Assembly: GCF_001434535.1 (NCBI RefSeq)
Contig: NZ_AYYW01000001.1
Location: 1 to 41,307 of the forward strand
Origin: Ligilactobacillus animalis KCTC 3501 = DSM 20602
GTDB taxonomy: Bacteria; Bacillota; Bacilli; Lactobacillales; Lactobacillaceae
Length of the DNA: 41,307 nucleotides
Reading direction: 5' to 3'
Shown: positions 16,634 to 25,134 of the stretch, piece after piece
Numbering within the stretch: the stretch's first letter is position 1
Layout of the letters: every line of letters starts with the position of its first letter
The notes under the pieces: model-generated
Databases searched by the model: none
What the model was told of the DNA's origin: nothing
Seen by the model: only the letters and a program-made list of their open reading frames with translations
Translations under genes and position numbers: made by a program

Positions 16634-17992
16634 ATGAGTGAAAATGAGAAAAATGAACAAAATGCATATGCCCCATTAAAAGGGATCAAAGTTATTGACT
16701 GGACTCAAGTTCAATCTGGTCCTTCATGTACTCAACTTTTAGCTTGGTTAGGTGCTGAAGTTATTAAGATCGAACGGACTAATACTGGTGATCCAACTAG
16801 AAATGAATTACTTGATATCGAAGATTCTTGGAGTCTATATTTCTTACAATTGAATGCAAATAAGAAATCCTTAACTGTAGATATCAAGACCCCTGAAGGT
16901 AAAAAGATCATGTACGACTTGATCAAAAAAGCTGATATCTTCGTGGAAAATATCGCTCCTGGATCTGCTGATAGAAATGGCTTTGGCTGGGAAGAACTTC
17001 ATAAAATGAATCCTAGATTGATCTACGCTTCATTAAAGGGCTTCAACCAAGGTTCACGTTTTGAAAATGTTAAGGCCTTTGAACCAGTTGCTCAATCTGC
17101 TGGTGGGGCTGCCTCTGCTACTGGTTGGAACAAGGGTAAAGACAATGTTCCGACCCAATCTGCCGCTGCTTTAGGTGACTCGAATTCAGGGATGCACTTA
17201 GCTATTGGTATCTTAGCAGCTTTACTACAACGTGAACATACTGGTGAAGGGACCTTTGTTTACCAATCAATGCAAGATGCTGTATTAAATCTTTGTCGTA
17301 TTAAATTACGTGACCAAATTATGTTGGACAATCTCGGTGCGCTTCCTCACTATGCTGTTTACCCTGACTGGAAATGGGGTAAGGCGATCCCACGAGCAGA
17401 AAACACTGAAGGTGGCCAAGTTATCGGCTGGACCTACAAAGCTAAAGGTTGGGAAACAGATCCAAACGCCTATGTTTATATTGTTATTCAAAATGAGAAC
17501 AAGAAGTGGGATAAACTATGTGAAGCAATGGGCCACCCAGAATGGGAAACAGATCCAAGATTTATCGACTGGCAACATCGTCAATTACATAAGGAAGAGC
17601 TTTATCCATTGATCGAAGCTTACACTATGCAATACGATAAGTACACTTTGACTAAAGATCTCGGTGCCGCTGGTGTTCCAGTTGGTCCTATTCTTGACTG
17701 GCATGAACTTGAAAATGATCCTGATTTAAATAAGGATGGTGCGATCGTTACTATCGACCAAGGTGGGAGTCGTGGTGACTTTAAGACTATTGGTTTACCA
17801 TTTACGCTTTCAAATTATACTCCATCCTACGACCGTGCACCAGATCTAGGTGAAAATAACAAGGAAATTTTGACTAAGTTAGGTTATGATCCAGATCAAA
17901 TTGAAGACTTAGTTGACAAAGGTGTTATTTCTAAAGTTAAAAGCCCTAAGAACCCACGAGTTCACGTTATTATCGATGGGAAAGAACACTGA
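16634..17992 (+). CDS. frc: Formyl-CoA:oxalate CoA-transferase
   Basis: Moves CoA from formyl-CoA to oxalate, giving formate and the oxalyl-CoA used by Oxc. This is a class III CoA-transferase. From memory of the Oxalobacter enzyme, the nucleophilic Asp lies in AALGDSNSGMH (here Asp about 182). KGIKVIDWTQVQSGPSCTQ, LGAEVIKIER and SMQDAVLNLCRIKLRDQ are other shared blocks. The glycine-rich loop (GGGGQPGW in Oxalobacter) is altered to ENTEGGQVIGW, which could affect kinetics. Start: AAGGAG at 16619-16624 is 9 nt before the ATG at 16634; the GTG at 16628 is too close. At 452 residues it is about 20 longer than Oxalobacter FRC, with extensions at both ends. Confidence 0.96.
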   Translation: MSENEKNEQNAYAPLKGIKVIDWTQVQSGPSCTQLLAWLGAEVIKIERTNTGDPTRNELLDIEDSWSLYFLQLNANKKSLTVDIKTPEGKKIMYDLIKKADIFVENIAPGSADRNGFGWEELHKMNPRLIYASLKGFNQGSRFENVKAFEPVAQSAGGAASATGWNKGKDNVPTQSAAALGDSNSGMHLAIGILAALLQREHTGEGTFVYQSMQDAVLNLCRIKLRDQIMLDNLGALPHYAVYPDWKWGKAIPRAENTEGGQVIGWTYKAKGWETDPNAYVYIVIQNENKKWDKLCEAMGHPEWETDPRFIDWQHRQLHKEELYPLIEAYTMQYDKYTLTKDLGAAGVPVGPILDWHELENDPDLNKDGAIVTIDQGGSRGDFKTIGLPFTLSNYTPSYDRAPDLGENNKEILTKLGYDPDQIEDLVDKGVISKVKSPKNPRVHVIIDGKEH

Positions 17993-18170
17993 TCGCTCAC
18001 TTAAAAGCTAGAGTAAAACTTTTTGCTGACAAGCTAGATATTTCATAGTGTTGTCACGGTTTGTTCATTTTACCTCAAATGACAATTAGCGTTCCACACC
18101 AAAAGTTTACCTATTTTGCTCAATATCCGTGGTCAAGGGTATGGGGCTTGTGAGTTGAAAGGTCAATTAT

Positions 18171-18202
18171 AAGACCAGCTTCGTTTGAGGCTGGTCTTTT
18201 TT
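18171..18202 (+). terminator. Terminator of oxc-frc
   Basis: agaccagc pairs with gctggtct and is followed by a T-run. The 175 bp between frc and this hairpin hold nothing I recognise. Confidence 0.85.
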
Positions 18203-18237
18203 GAACGATGATCGCGCTGAAGATGATAAAAGTAAAA

Positions 18238-18292
18238 AAGAGACTATCTCACACCATTAGCAAAACAGTGTAAGCTAGTTCTCTTAATTTAA
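18238..18292 (-). terminator. Imperfect hairpin downstream of pepF
   Basis: aagagactatctcacac pairs imperfectly with gtgtaagctagttctctt, and on the minus strand a T-run follows (agtctctttttt). It contains the gtgtgagatag word shared with the repeats near racD. Likely a pepF terminator. Confidence 0.5.
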
Positions 18293-18311
18293 TGATATTG
18301 CGTTCTTGACA

Positions 18312-18327
18312 TGTTTCACATGAAACT
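18312..18327. promoter_or_regulatory. parS-like palindrome (possible ParB/Spo0J site)
   Basis: tgtttcacatgaaact contains a perfect 14-bp palindrome and matches the Firmicute parS consensus TGTTTCACGTGAAACA at 14 of 16 positions. It sits directly against the pepF stop codon, outside the coding sequence. Identification rests on the match alone. Confidence 0.45.
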
Positions 18328-20130
18328 TTATTTAGCGATCTCTTGGGACAAAGTTCTGATCTTTTCCACGGTCTCATCCAAAAAGGCGATCGTATTTTCA
18401 AGCGGATCAGCAGTTGAAATATCAACGCCAGCAACTTTAGCTGCTTCTACCGGTGTTTTTTGGTCGCCGAGTTTTAGAAATTCAAGCCAAGCACCGACTT
18501 GTTTTTGTGGATCAGCTAGTAATTTTAGATAAGCTTGGGTAGCGATCGTCAGACCAGCTGAGTAGGTATAAGAGTATAAGCCCATATAGTAATGTGATTG
18601 ACGCATCCAAGTCAAAGCGGCTTGGTCATCGATCATGACCGTATCACCCCAGAAACGCTTGAGCACTTTTTGTTTGAGTTCGCCAAGTTTAGCACCATCA
18701 AATGAAGCACCTGCATCGATAAGTTGATAAACTTCACGTTGGAAAGCAGCTTCCAGCAAGTGAGTCACAAAGTTATGGTAGAACGTATTAGTCAGCATCT
18801 TGGCATAGGCAAAACGTTGCATTCGTGGATCGGTCGTACTCTGTTCCAAAGAGTGTGTCAACAATAATTCATTAAAGGTTGAAGGAGCTTCGATCAGATA
18901 CATTGACGGATCACTACCTAAGATCGAGTTGTTTTGAGCGGTCAGGATCGCTTGACCAGCGTGTCCGAGTTCATGGGCCAGAGTATAAACGTCAGCTAAT
19001 TCGTCAGTCCATGACATCAAGATATAGGGGTGAACGCCATAGGGATCGGTCTCAAAGCCCCCAGTTTCTTTACCGGCATTGACAGCAAAATCGATCCACC
19101 GTTCGTCAAAGGCGCGCATGACCATCTTGGCGTAGTCAACGCCTAGGATCGAAACTGCTTTTTGAATATAGGCAGGTGCTTCTTCTAAGCTAACTTTAGG
19201 TGCAAAACTAGGATCAAGATCGATCTGTAGATCAGCAAAAGTCATCTGTTCTAGACCATGAGCTTTTTGGACGAGTTTAGCATATTTTTGCATAACTGGT
19301 CCGAGTTTATCTAAGATCAGATCGATCTGGCGGTCAAACAATTCACGTGAGACTTCTTGTTTAGCTAGTAGATAATCAAAAACTGAATCAAAACCGCGGA
19401 GGGTCGCCATAGTCTTTTCCTTAGCGACTTGTGTGTAGTAAGTAGCTGCTACGGTATCCTGATATTTTTTCAAGGTTTTGGAAAATGATTTGAAGGCTTT
19501 TTGGCGTATTTTATAGTTAGGGTGGTATTGATAGGTATTTTCATACAGGACAAATGACATAGGATAGAGCTTTCCATCGACCTCAAAATCTTCAAATGTC
19601 ATATCTGCTGCGCGGGCCGTTGTATAGATCCCTTCCGGTGCATTTAAAGTCGGACCTAACAAGGCCAGAGCTGCTTCAGTTTTAGGATCAAGAAGATGTT
19701 GCTTCTCATTCTTTAAATGGCGAATGACAGAAGCAAAATGCGGTGCTCGTGCTGCAACTTCGTCTAGGTTAGCCGTGTCATTTTGGCTAACTTGGATATC
19801 AAAGAAGGCGATATTAGCACTGACAAAGGCTAAAACTTGTTCAGCTTGCTTTAGTAGCTGATTGTAGTGAGGATCTGTCATATCACTTGCCTGTTGCAAG
19901 AAAGCGTAATGTTCGATCACAGATGCTTTTTGTTCGATCTGTTCTAAAGCGGTCAAGCCAGCAATGATCTGGGGTGGAGTGGTCAACTGTCCGTCGAAGT
20001 TAGCTGAAAAATCAGTGACGAGTTTTTTTAACGCTTTAAGCTCGTCGTACCAAGCAGTGTCATTCGGGTAAAGTGCGGTTAGATCCCAAGTGAGTTCTGG
20101 TGCAATGTCTTTTCGATTTGGTAATGCCAT
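18328..20130 (-). CDS. pepF: Oligoendopeptidase F (M3B metallopeptidase)
   Basis: Cytoplasmic zinc peptidase that cuts medium-sized peptides, part of peptide use in lactic acid bacteria. The zinc motif HELGH is at about residues 385-389 (TLAHELGHAGQA), and a downstream Glu in EAPSTFNELLL supplies the third ligand. The 600-residue length is typical for PepF (about 600). The ATG at 20130 is chosen because GAGGGGG lies 8 nt before it; the TTG two codons earlier is only 2 nt away. It is transcribed alone; a parS-like palindrome abuts the stop. Confidence 0.96.
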   Translation of the reverse strand: MALPNRKDIAPELTWDLTALYPNDTAWYDELKALKKLVTDFSANFDGQLTTPPQIIAGLTALEQIEQKASVIEHYAFLQQASDMTDPHYNQLLKQAEQVLAFVSANIAFFDIQVSQNDTANLDEVAARAPHFASVIRHLKNEKQHLLDPKTEAALALLGPTLNAPEGIYTTARAADMTFEDFEVDGKLYPMSFVLYENTYQYHPNYKIRQKAFKSFSKTLKKYQDTVAATYYTQVAKEKTMATLRGFDSVFDYLLAKQEVSRELFDRQIDLILDKLGPVMQKYAKLVQKAHGLEQMTFADLQIDLDPSFAPKVSLEEAPAYIQKAVSILGVDYAKMVMRAFDERWIDFAVNAGKETGGFETDPYGVHPYILMSWTDELADVYTLAHELGHAGQAILTAQNNSILGSDPSMYLIEAPSTFNELLLTHSLEQSTTDPRMQRFAYAKMLTNTFYHNFVTHLLEAAFQREVYQLIDAGASFDGAKLGELKQKVLKRFWGDTVMIDDQAALTWMRQSHYYMGLYSYTYSAGLTIATQAYLKLLADPQKQVGAWLEFLKLGDQKTPVEAAKVAGVDISTADPLENTIAFLDETVEKIRTLSQEIAK

Positions 20131-20292
20131 TAGCAAGTCCCCCTCGTAAAAATAATGTTTGCCAAATTATAGCATAAAGCTCAGTACTTATAGTAGTATA
20201 ATTGTCTTTTATAAGCAGCTAGTGTATAATTTAACTTACAGAATACAAGTAAATTGACTTGGCTGTAATTACCGAGAAAGGAAGGTATAGTC

Positions 20293-21120
20293 ATGCGTAC
20301 GCCTGAAAATGTCTTAAAAATCGGGGTATTGAATTTGATGCACGATAAACTGGACACCAAAAGACGATTCGAACGGGTCTTGAATAGTACGACATATCCA
20401 GTTGAACTGACTTTTTTTTATCCTAAAGAGCACTATCAAGATCGTCCAGTTCCAGCTCAAGTGACGCGAATTGCTCGTCCGTTGGAGTTAGATGAGGTTA
20501 AGCAACTGGATGCTTTCATCGTAACTGGGGCACCGATCGAAAAACTGGATTTTGCAGAGATCACATATATCAATGAATTGCAGGAGATCTTTGACTGTTT
20601 GGCTCAAAATAAGATCGAGCAGCTGTATGTCTGTTGGGGCGCCATGGCTGCAGTCAACTACTTTTATGGGGTGGATAAATACTTATTGCCCCAAAAACTA
20701 TTTGGGATCTATCCGCAAGAGGTCTTACGTGATTCCAAGTTATTAGCTCAAGTAGCGCCGGGCTTTTTAGCCCCACATGCGCGTTATGCTGATATTGATC
20801 TTAGTCAGGCAAAACAGATCCCTGAGTTAAAGATCACAGCAGTCTCGCAGACAGGGGAAGCTTTCTTGCTTGAAGCGCCGACAAAACATCAGACATTTTT
20901 ATTTTCGCATTTGGAGTATGGTAGAGATGCCTTACAAAAAGAATATACACGCGAATTAGCGGCTGATCCAAGTGCTAAAGATTCACTAGCTCGTCCCCAA
21001 AATTACTATGTTGATGGACAACCACAGTTTTTATGGGAAACGTTACAAAAACAATTCTTTGCTAACTGGTTACAGCAAGTAGCTGGGACGCGCAAAGCTA
21101 AAGAACTTATCAAAAATTAA
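20293..21120 (+). CDS. metA: MetA-family homoserine (or serine) O-acetyltransferase
   Basis: O-acyltransferase of the MetA/HTS family. The nucleophilic Cys114 is in [15 protein letters not shown]. The catalytic His206-Glu208 pair is in FSHLEYG, where most family members read GHPEYD. The acyl-selectivity position after TGAP carries Glu ([10 protein letters not shown]), the residue associated with acetyl-CoA use; the E. coli succinyl enzyme has Gly. The length of 275 is about 25-30 shorter than standard MetA. It precedes cysK by 13 bp in an evident operon, and no cysE is visible, so serine as the acceptor (feeding O-acetylserine to CysK) is a real alternative to homoserine. AAGGAAGG precedes the ATG. 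Confidence 0.88.
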   Translation: MRTPENVLKIGVLNLMHDKLDTKRRFERVLNSTTYPVELTFFYPKEHYQDRPVPAQVTRIARPLELDEVKQLDAFIVTGAPIEKLDFAEITYINELQEIFDCLAQNKIEQLYVCWGAMAAVNYFYGVDKYLLPQKLFGIYPQEVLRDSKLLAQVAPGFLAPHARYADIDLSQAKQIPELKITAVSQTGEAFLLEAPTKHQTFLFSHLEYGRDALQKEYTRELAADPSAKDSLARPQNYYVDGQPQFLWETLQKQFFANWLQQVAGTRKAKELIKN

Positions 21121-21133
21121 TGGAGGTCTTGAT

Positions 21134-22057
21134 ATGAGTAAAGTTTATGATTCGATCTTAGATACTATTGGGAACACACCGATCGTCAGGTTGAATAATG
21201 TTGTTCCAGCTGAGGCAGCTGATGTTTATGTTAAGCTTGAATTTTTCAATCCAGCTGGTTCAGTCAAAGATCGGGTAGCTTTAGCGATGATCCAAGCCGC
21301 TGAAGCAGCTGGCAAGTTGACCAAGGGTGGCACGATCATCGAACCAACTTCGGGCAATACCGGTATTGGATTAGCTGCAGTAGCGGCGGCTAAGGGCTAT
21401 CGTTTATTGATCACGATGCCAGAAACGATGAGTATCGAACGGCGTAAATTGATGCAAGGTTATGGAGCTGAATTGATCTTGACCCCAGGTGAAGAAGGCA
21501 TGGGTGGTGCGATCAAACTCGCTAAGGAATTAGCTGAGAAGAACGGTTATTTCTTACCGATGCAATTCGATAACCCTGCTAACGCTTTGATCCACGAACA
21601 AACGACTGGCCAAGAGATCTTGCGCGCCTTTGGAGCTGACTTACCCGATGCTTTTGTTGCTGGGGTCGGCACGGGTGGAACGTTGACGGGTGTAGGTCGT
21701 GCTTTGCGGGCTAAGAAGGCTGATATTCAAGTATACGCTCTTGAACCAAGTGAATCTCCAGTCTTAAAAGAAGGTAAGAAGGGCAAGCACAAGATCCAAG
21801 GGATCTCAGCTGGCTTTGTGCCTTCGATCTTGGATACAAAACTTTACGATGATATTTTAGAAGTTCCAAGCCAAAAAGCGCTTGAGATGGCCCGCGAAGT
21901 TGGTAAAAATGAAGGCTTCTTACCTGGGATCTCAGCTGGTGCTAATATTTATGGCGCGATCGAAGTAGCTAAAAAATTGGGTGCTGGTAAGCGTGTCTTG
22001 ACTGTTGCCCCAGATAACGGCGAACGTTATCTTTCAACTGAATTATTTGAAGGCTAA
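21134..22057 (+). CDS. cysK: Cysteine synthase / O-acetyl(homo)serine sulfhydrylase
   Basis: PLP enzyme that replaces the acetyl group of O-acetylserine (possibly O-acetylhomoserine) by sulfide. The PLP lysine is Lys45 in NPAGSVKDR, the substrate loop TSGNTGIG is at 72-79, and the phosphate-binding [10 protein letters not shown] lies near 176-185. The 307-residue length is standard for CysK. TGGAGG in the 13-bp gap after metA is its ribosome site. A terminator follows. Pairing with a MetA-type acetyltransferase suggests that the upstream product is its substrate. Confidence 0.95.
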   Translation: MSKVYDSILDTIGNTPIVRLNNVVPAEAADVYVKLEFFNPAGSVKDRVALAMIQAAEAAGKLTKGGTIIEPTSGNTGIGLAAVAAAKGYRLLITMPETMSIERRKLMQGYGAELILTPGEEGMGGAIKLAKELAEKNGYFLPMQFDNPANALIHEQTTGQEILRAFGADLPDAFVAGVGTGGTLTGVGRALRAKKADIQVYALEPSESPVLKEGKKGKHKIQGISAGFVPSILDTKLYDDILEVPSQKALEMAREVGKNEGFLPGISAGANIYGAIEVAKKLGAGKRVLTVAPDNGERYLSTELFEG

Positions 22058-22065
22058 TTGCCGCC

Positions 22066-22095
22066 AGACCACGTGAATTTGCGTGGTCTTTTTTT
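22066..22095 (+). terminator. Terminator of metA-cysK
   Basis: agaccacg pairs with cgtggtct and is followed by seven T-residues. Confidence 0.9.
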
Positions 22096-22254
22096 GTGAA
22101 AATTCATGCTAAAATACTGCTATTCAACCGAAGCAGAAGTTTTTTACCTTAAAATGGATATATTTTGATAAAAACACGAACTATTTAGGGGTTGATTTTT
22201 ATAATCATACGTGTAATACTTATCAAAGTAAAAATAAATCAGAGGTGAAAGAAA

Positions 22255-23604
22255 TTGGATAATGGTCAAACAACAGCCACCAAAGCAGGTTGGCTCGAAA
22301 GAACCTTCCATTTTAAAGAATTAAAAACTAATACTAAACGGGAGACCGTTGCTGGCTTGACTACGTTCGTGTCGATGGCCTACATTTTGTTCGTCAACGC
22401 TAATATCCTAGGGGCTGCAGGGATGGATAAGGGTGCTGTCTTCACAGCAACTGCCCTCTCAGCGATCATTGGTTGTACCTTGATGGCATTTTTAGCTAAC
22501 TATCCGATCGGGATCGCACCTGGTCTAGGGGATAATGCGTTCTTCACTTATTCCGTTGTTTTGACGATGGGGATCCCGTGGCAGACTGCAATGGCTGGAG
22601 TCGTGGTGGCTTCCATTATCTTTACGTTACTTTCATTATTCAAGATCCGCGAGATCGTTATCGATGCGATCCCACATGATCTCAAGCTCGCAATGGCGGC
22701 TGGGATCGGGATCTTTATCGCTTTTGTCGGTTTAAAGGGTGGCGGGATAGTCGTTGCCAGCAAATCTTCGTTAGTCGAATTAGGATCATTGACGGTTCCA
22801 ACTACCTGGTTAACGATCTTTGGTTTCTTTGTGACTGCTTTATTGATGGCACGCCGCGTCCCAGGTTCGATCTTTATCGGGATCTTAGCTACAACGCTTT
22901 TAGGCCTAGTGACAGGCTTGATCCCAATGCCAGATAAGATCGTTTCTTCGATCCCAAGTTTGGCACCAACTTTTGGGGTCGGACTAGCAAACTTAGGTAA
23001 TATCAACACGCCACAGATGTTAGCTGTGATCATCGTGTTATTACTGGTGACTTTCTTTGATACAGCAGGTACTTTAGTCGGGTTAGCCCAACAGGCTGGC
23101 TTGATGAAAAATGATAAGATGCCTCGGATCGGGCGCGCTTTAATGGCTGACTCATTTTCAATGTTAGCTGGTTCTGTGATGGGAACGACTCCGACGGCAG
23201 CTTATGTTGAATCTTCTGCTGGGATCGCAGTCGGGGGGCGGACTGGTTTTACTTCATTAGTGATCGCGGGTATGTTTGGGCTAAGTTTATTCTTCTCACC
23301 ATTATTGAGTGTGGTGACGACTGAAGTTACAGCCCCAGCCTTGATCATCGTTGGCTCTTTGATGGCACAATCGATGCGCTTTATCAACTGGGAAAAATTC
23401 GAGATCGCCTTACCAGCGTTCTTAACGATCATTGCAATGCCGTTGACCTCTAACATCTCATACGGGATCGCATTTGGTTTCTTAGTCTATCCGATCACAA
23501 TGATCGCGGCTGGCCGTCGGAAAGAATTAAATCCAGTGGTCATCGTCTTGTTCTTCATCTTCATCGCGATGTTGTATGTACTAAATATCTTGCCACATAA
23601 CTAA
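22255..23604 (+). CDS. NCS2-family purine permease (AzgA/PbuG-like)
   Basis: Integral membrane proton symporter for purine bases; guanine/hypoxanthine or adenine are the best guesses. Typical AzgA/PbuG text includes KRETVAGLTTFVSMAYILFVN at about 25-45, PGLGDNAFFTY, GTTPTAAYVESSAGIAVGGRTG and a C-terminus of repeated hydrophobic helices, about 12 to 14 in all. The length of 449 is usual. The start is TTG at 22255, 7 nt after AGAGGTG; no ATG fits. Upstream, aaacacgaactat (around 22175) is one mismatch from the lactococcal PurBox AWWWCCGAACWWT, suggesting PurR control. No purine riboswitch is visible. purA lies 1.5 kb downstream. Confidence 0.9.
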   Translation: MDNGQTTATKAGWLERTFHFKELKTNTKRETVAGLTTFVSMAYILFVNANILGAAGMDKGAVFTATALSAIIGCTLMAFLANYPIGIAPGLGDNAFFTYSVVLTMGIPWQTAMAGVVVASIIFTLLSLFKIREIVIDAIPHDLKLAMAAGIGIFIAFVGLKGGGIVVASKSSLVELGSLTVPTTWLTIFGFFVTALLMARRVPGSIFIGILATTLLGLVTGLIPMPDKIVSSIPSLAPTFGVGLANLGNINTPQMLAVIIVLLLVTFFDTAGTLVGLAQQAGLMKNDKMPRIGRALMADSFSMLAGSVMGTTPTAAYVESSAGIAVGGRTGFTSLVIAGMFGLSLFFSPLLSVVTTEVTAPALIIVGSLMAQSMRFINWEKFEIALPAFLTIIAMPLTSNISYGIAFGFLVYPITMIAAGRRKELNPVVIVLFFIFIAMLYVLNILPHN

Positions 23605-23680
23605 CACAGTGCTGATTTTCGGAGCACGACTTAGATACACAATGTTCGACAATACGATCAGCATTGTATGAATAACAACA

Positions 23681-23725
23681 GGTCCTATCATGATGTATGT
23701 TTTGCAGCGTGATAGGGCCTTTTTA
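23681..23725 (+). terminator. Terminator of the purine permease gene
   Basis: ggtcctatcatgatg pairs imperfectly with cagcgtgatagggcc and is followed by ttttt. Confidence 0.8.
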
Positions 23726-23745
23726 GCACGCATATGAATGAACTG

Positions 23746-23823
23746 ATCACGATGCAAAAAGCGCATCATAGTGATTTTTCTGTTATCTGTACGGAGCTGA
23801 CCGCTTTGGCCCACACTCTTATC
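23746..23823 (-). repeat. Dispersed intergenic repeat, copy B
   Basis: Read on the minus strand it gives agagtgtggg, a spacer, ccgtacagataac and a hairpin loop (atcactatgatgc with gcatcgtgat), in the same order as copy A at 10344-10430, with roughly three quarters of positions alike by eye. It lies between the permease and merR genes. It is not coding. Confidence 0.7.
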
Positions 23824-23883
23824 TTTTTACTTGCTGATGACGTAACGTTATCATTTATAGTGAAGTTAGAAAGGGGGTAAATA

Positions 23884-24603
23884 ATGTATTCAAGTGGACA
23901 ATTAGCGAAACAGTGTCATGTCACTTTGCGGACGGTGCAGTATTATGAACGGCAAGGATTATTAGTCGCTAGTCGTACTGAAGCAGATCGCCGCTTATAT
24001 GCTGAAGATCAAGTCACACGTTTAGAACTGATCTTGACCTATAAAGAACTAGGTTTCACGCTAAAAGATATCAAAGGTCTATTAGATACACCGGAAAACT
24101 ATAAAATTTTACAGCTGTTAGTGGCGGAGCACCAAGAACAAAATGCTAAGGCTTTGGAATTGGTTAAAAAACGCGCCGCCAAGTTGGATTATTTAGCCGA
24201 GCAACTGGAGAAATTTCAAGTTTTCCCGGGAAATTTTACGAAAGGAATTGAGTTTGAAATGGAAAAGACAAAGAAATTACATCAATTACACTGGCAAATG
24301 ATCGGTATTGGACTGGTGATCGACTTGATCTTGTGGGGCAGTATCATCTATGTATTCTTGACCCATGGCTCATGGTGGTTAGTAGCCGGGGCTTTAGTGA
24401 TCTCGATCGGGCTCACAACAGCTTTAGTGCGCTATGTTTGGCAGCATACGGCGTATATTTGTCCTAACTGTCAGCACCAATTTCGTCCAGGACTCAAAGA
24501 GTATTTTTGGTCTGCCCACACTCCGAGTACACGAAAGTTAGTGTGTCCAAATTGTAGACAGAAAAATTTTTGTATCGAAGTCTATGCCGATAAACAAGCT
24601 TAA
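23884..24603 (+). CDS. Membrane-anchored MerR-family regulator with C-terminal zinc ribbon
   Basis: The N-terminal MerR domain (residues 1-70) has the winged-helix signature TLRTVQYYERQGLL and RRLYAEDQV. A coiled-coil dimerisation helix runs about 75-112. Two hydrophobic segments follow (about 139-159 and 163-183), then a short tail with two CPNC pairs (193-196 and 221-224) that probably bind zinc. So the DNA-binding domain would be tethered to the membrane, which is unusual for MerR proteins. The ligand is unknown. AAGGGGG precedes the ATG. The next gene, immunity-like, starts 40 bp downstream with no terminator between and is probably co-transcribed. Confident about the domains, not about the signal sensed. 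Confidence 0.88.
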   Translation: MYSSGQLAKQCHVTLRTVQYYERQGLLVASRTEADRRLYAEDQVTRLELILTYKELGFTLKDIKGLLDTPENYKILQLLVAEHQEQNAKALELVKKRAAKLDYLAEQLEKFQVFPGNFTKGIEFEMEKTKKLHQLHWQMIGIGLVIDLILWGSIIYVFLTHGSWWLVAGALVISIGLTTALVRYVWQHTAYICPNCQHQFRPGLKEYFWSAHTPSTRKLVCPNCRQKNFCIEVYADKQA

Positions 24604-24642
24604 TTTTTAGCTTTGGTGTAAGATGTAGATGAGGTGAGTGAG

Positions 24643-24942
24643 ATGAAGTCACGCAAAGAGATCGCACGGCTGGCAAATGAATTGACACAGTCTTTTGAGC
24701 AAAGCACCGATGACAAAGTATTTTTAAAGATCGTCGCTTACGGAAAAGATGCCTTGGCAGACCGCCAGATCGCGCCCCAGATCATTATGGAAAAAATGGT
24801 AACAGCGTCCTATGAGGCGGTGCTACGGGGCAAAGGTAAGATCAAAATGAGTGCAGAAACACTAGCGATCGTCAAACAAATGGAAGAATTATCCCGGACG
24901 CGTAGCTTATTGCCCTTTCGGCGCTATGATCCTTGGGATTAG
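24643..24942 (+). CDS. Bacteriocin-immunity-like small helical protein
   Basis: A 99-residue charged helical protein resembling the enterocin A immunity (EntA_Immun) four-helix bundle. The end, IVKQMEELSRTRSLLPFRRYDPWD-like in character, parallels the L-S-E-I-G-R-T...Y-R-A-D-Y-G ending of EntA immunity from memory. No bacteriocin precursor, double-glycine leader or ABC exporter is in the window, so it is an orphan. The ATG at 24643, 6 nt after GAGGTG, is preferred; the GTG at 24634 lies inside that site. It follows merR closely. Family call is tentative; alternatively an unrelated small helical protein. Confidence 0.5.
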   Translation: MKSRKEIARLANELTQSFEQSTDDKVFLKIVAYGKDALADRQIAPQIIMEKMVTASYEAVLRGKGKIKMSAETLAIVKQMEELSRTRSLLPFRRYDPWD

Positions 24943-24973
24943 TTATTCGTTTTAAATCAGAATAATTTAAATT

Positions 24974-25015
24974 AAAAAGGCTAAAGTTCGCAATTAATAA
25001 ACTTAGCCTTTTTTT
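24974..25015 (+). terminator. Terminator after the immunity-like gene
   Basis: aaaaaggctaaagtt pairs with aacttagccttttt (one bulge), followed by T-residues. Confidence 0.85.
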
Positions 25016-25038
25016 AGCGAAGTAATATTCGTAATTGC

Positions 25039-25067
25039 TTGAAAAAACTAAGCTTGATTGTTACAAT
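25039..25067 (+). promoter_or_regulatory. Promoter of purA
   Basis: TTGAAA (25039-25044) and TACAAT (25062-25067) with a 17-bp spacer lie 68 bp upstream of the start codon. Confidence 0.6.
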
Positions 25068-25134
25068 TATCAAGGTCATTAATTTAGACTAGCAAGCAGA
25101 GTAATGCTTAGAAATATTATGAGGTGGACTGTAT

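Noticed and set aside
13425-17992. Oxalate island as a recent foreign insertion
   Set aside because: The genes are somewhat more AT-rich, but they share the G-ATC isoleucine habit of the rest of the window, and no mobility genes or direct repeats flank them.
22096-22254. Purine riboswitch before the NCS2 permease
   Set aside because: None of the conserved purine-aptamer loops is present; a PurBox-like word is more plausible.
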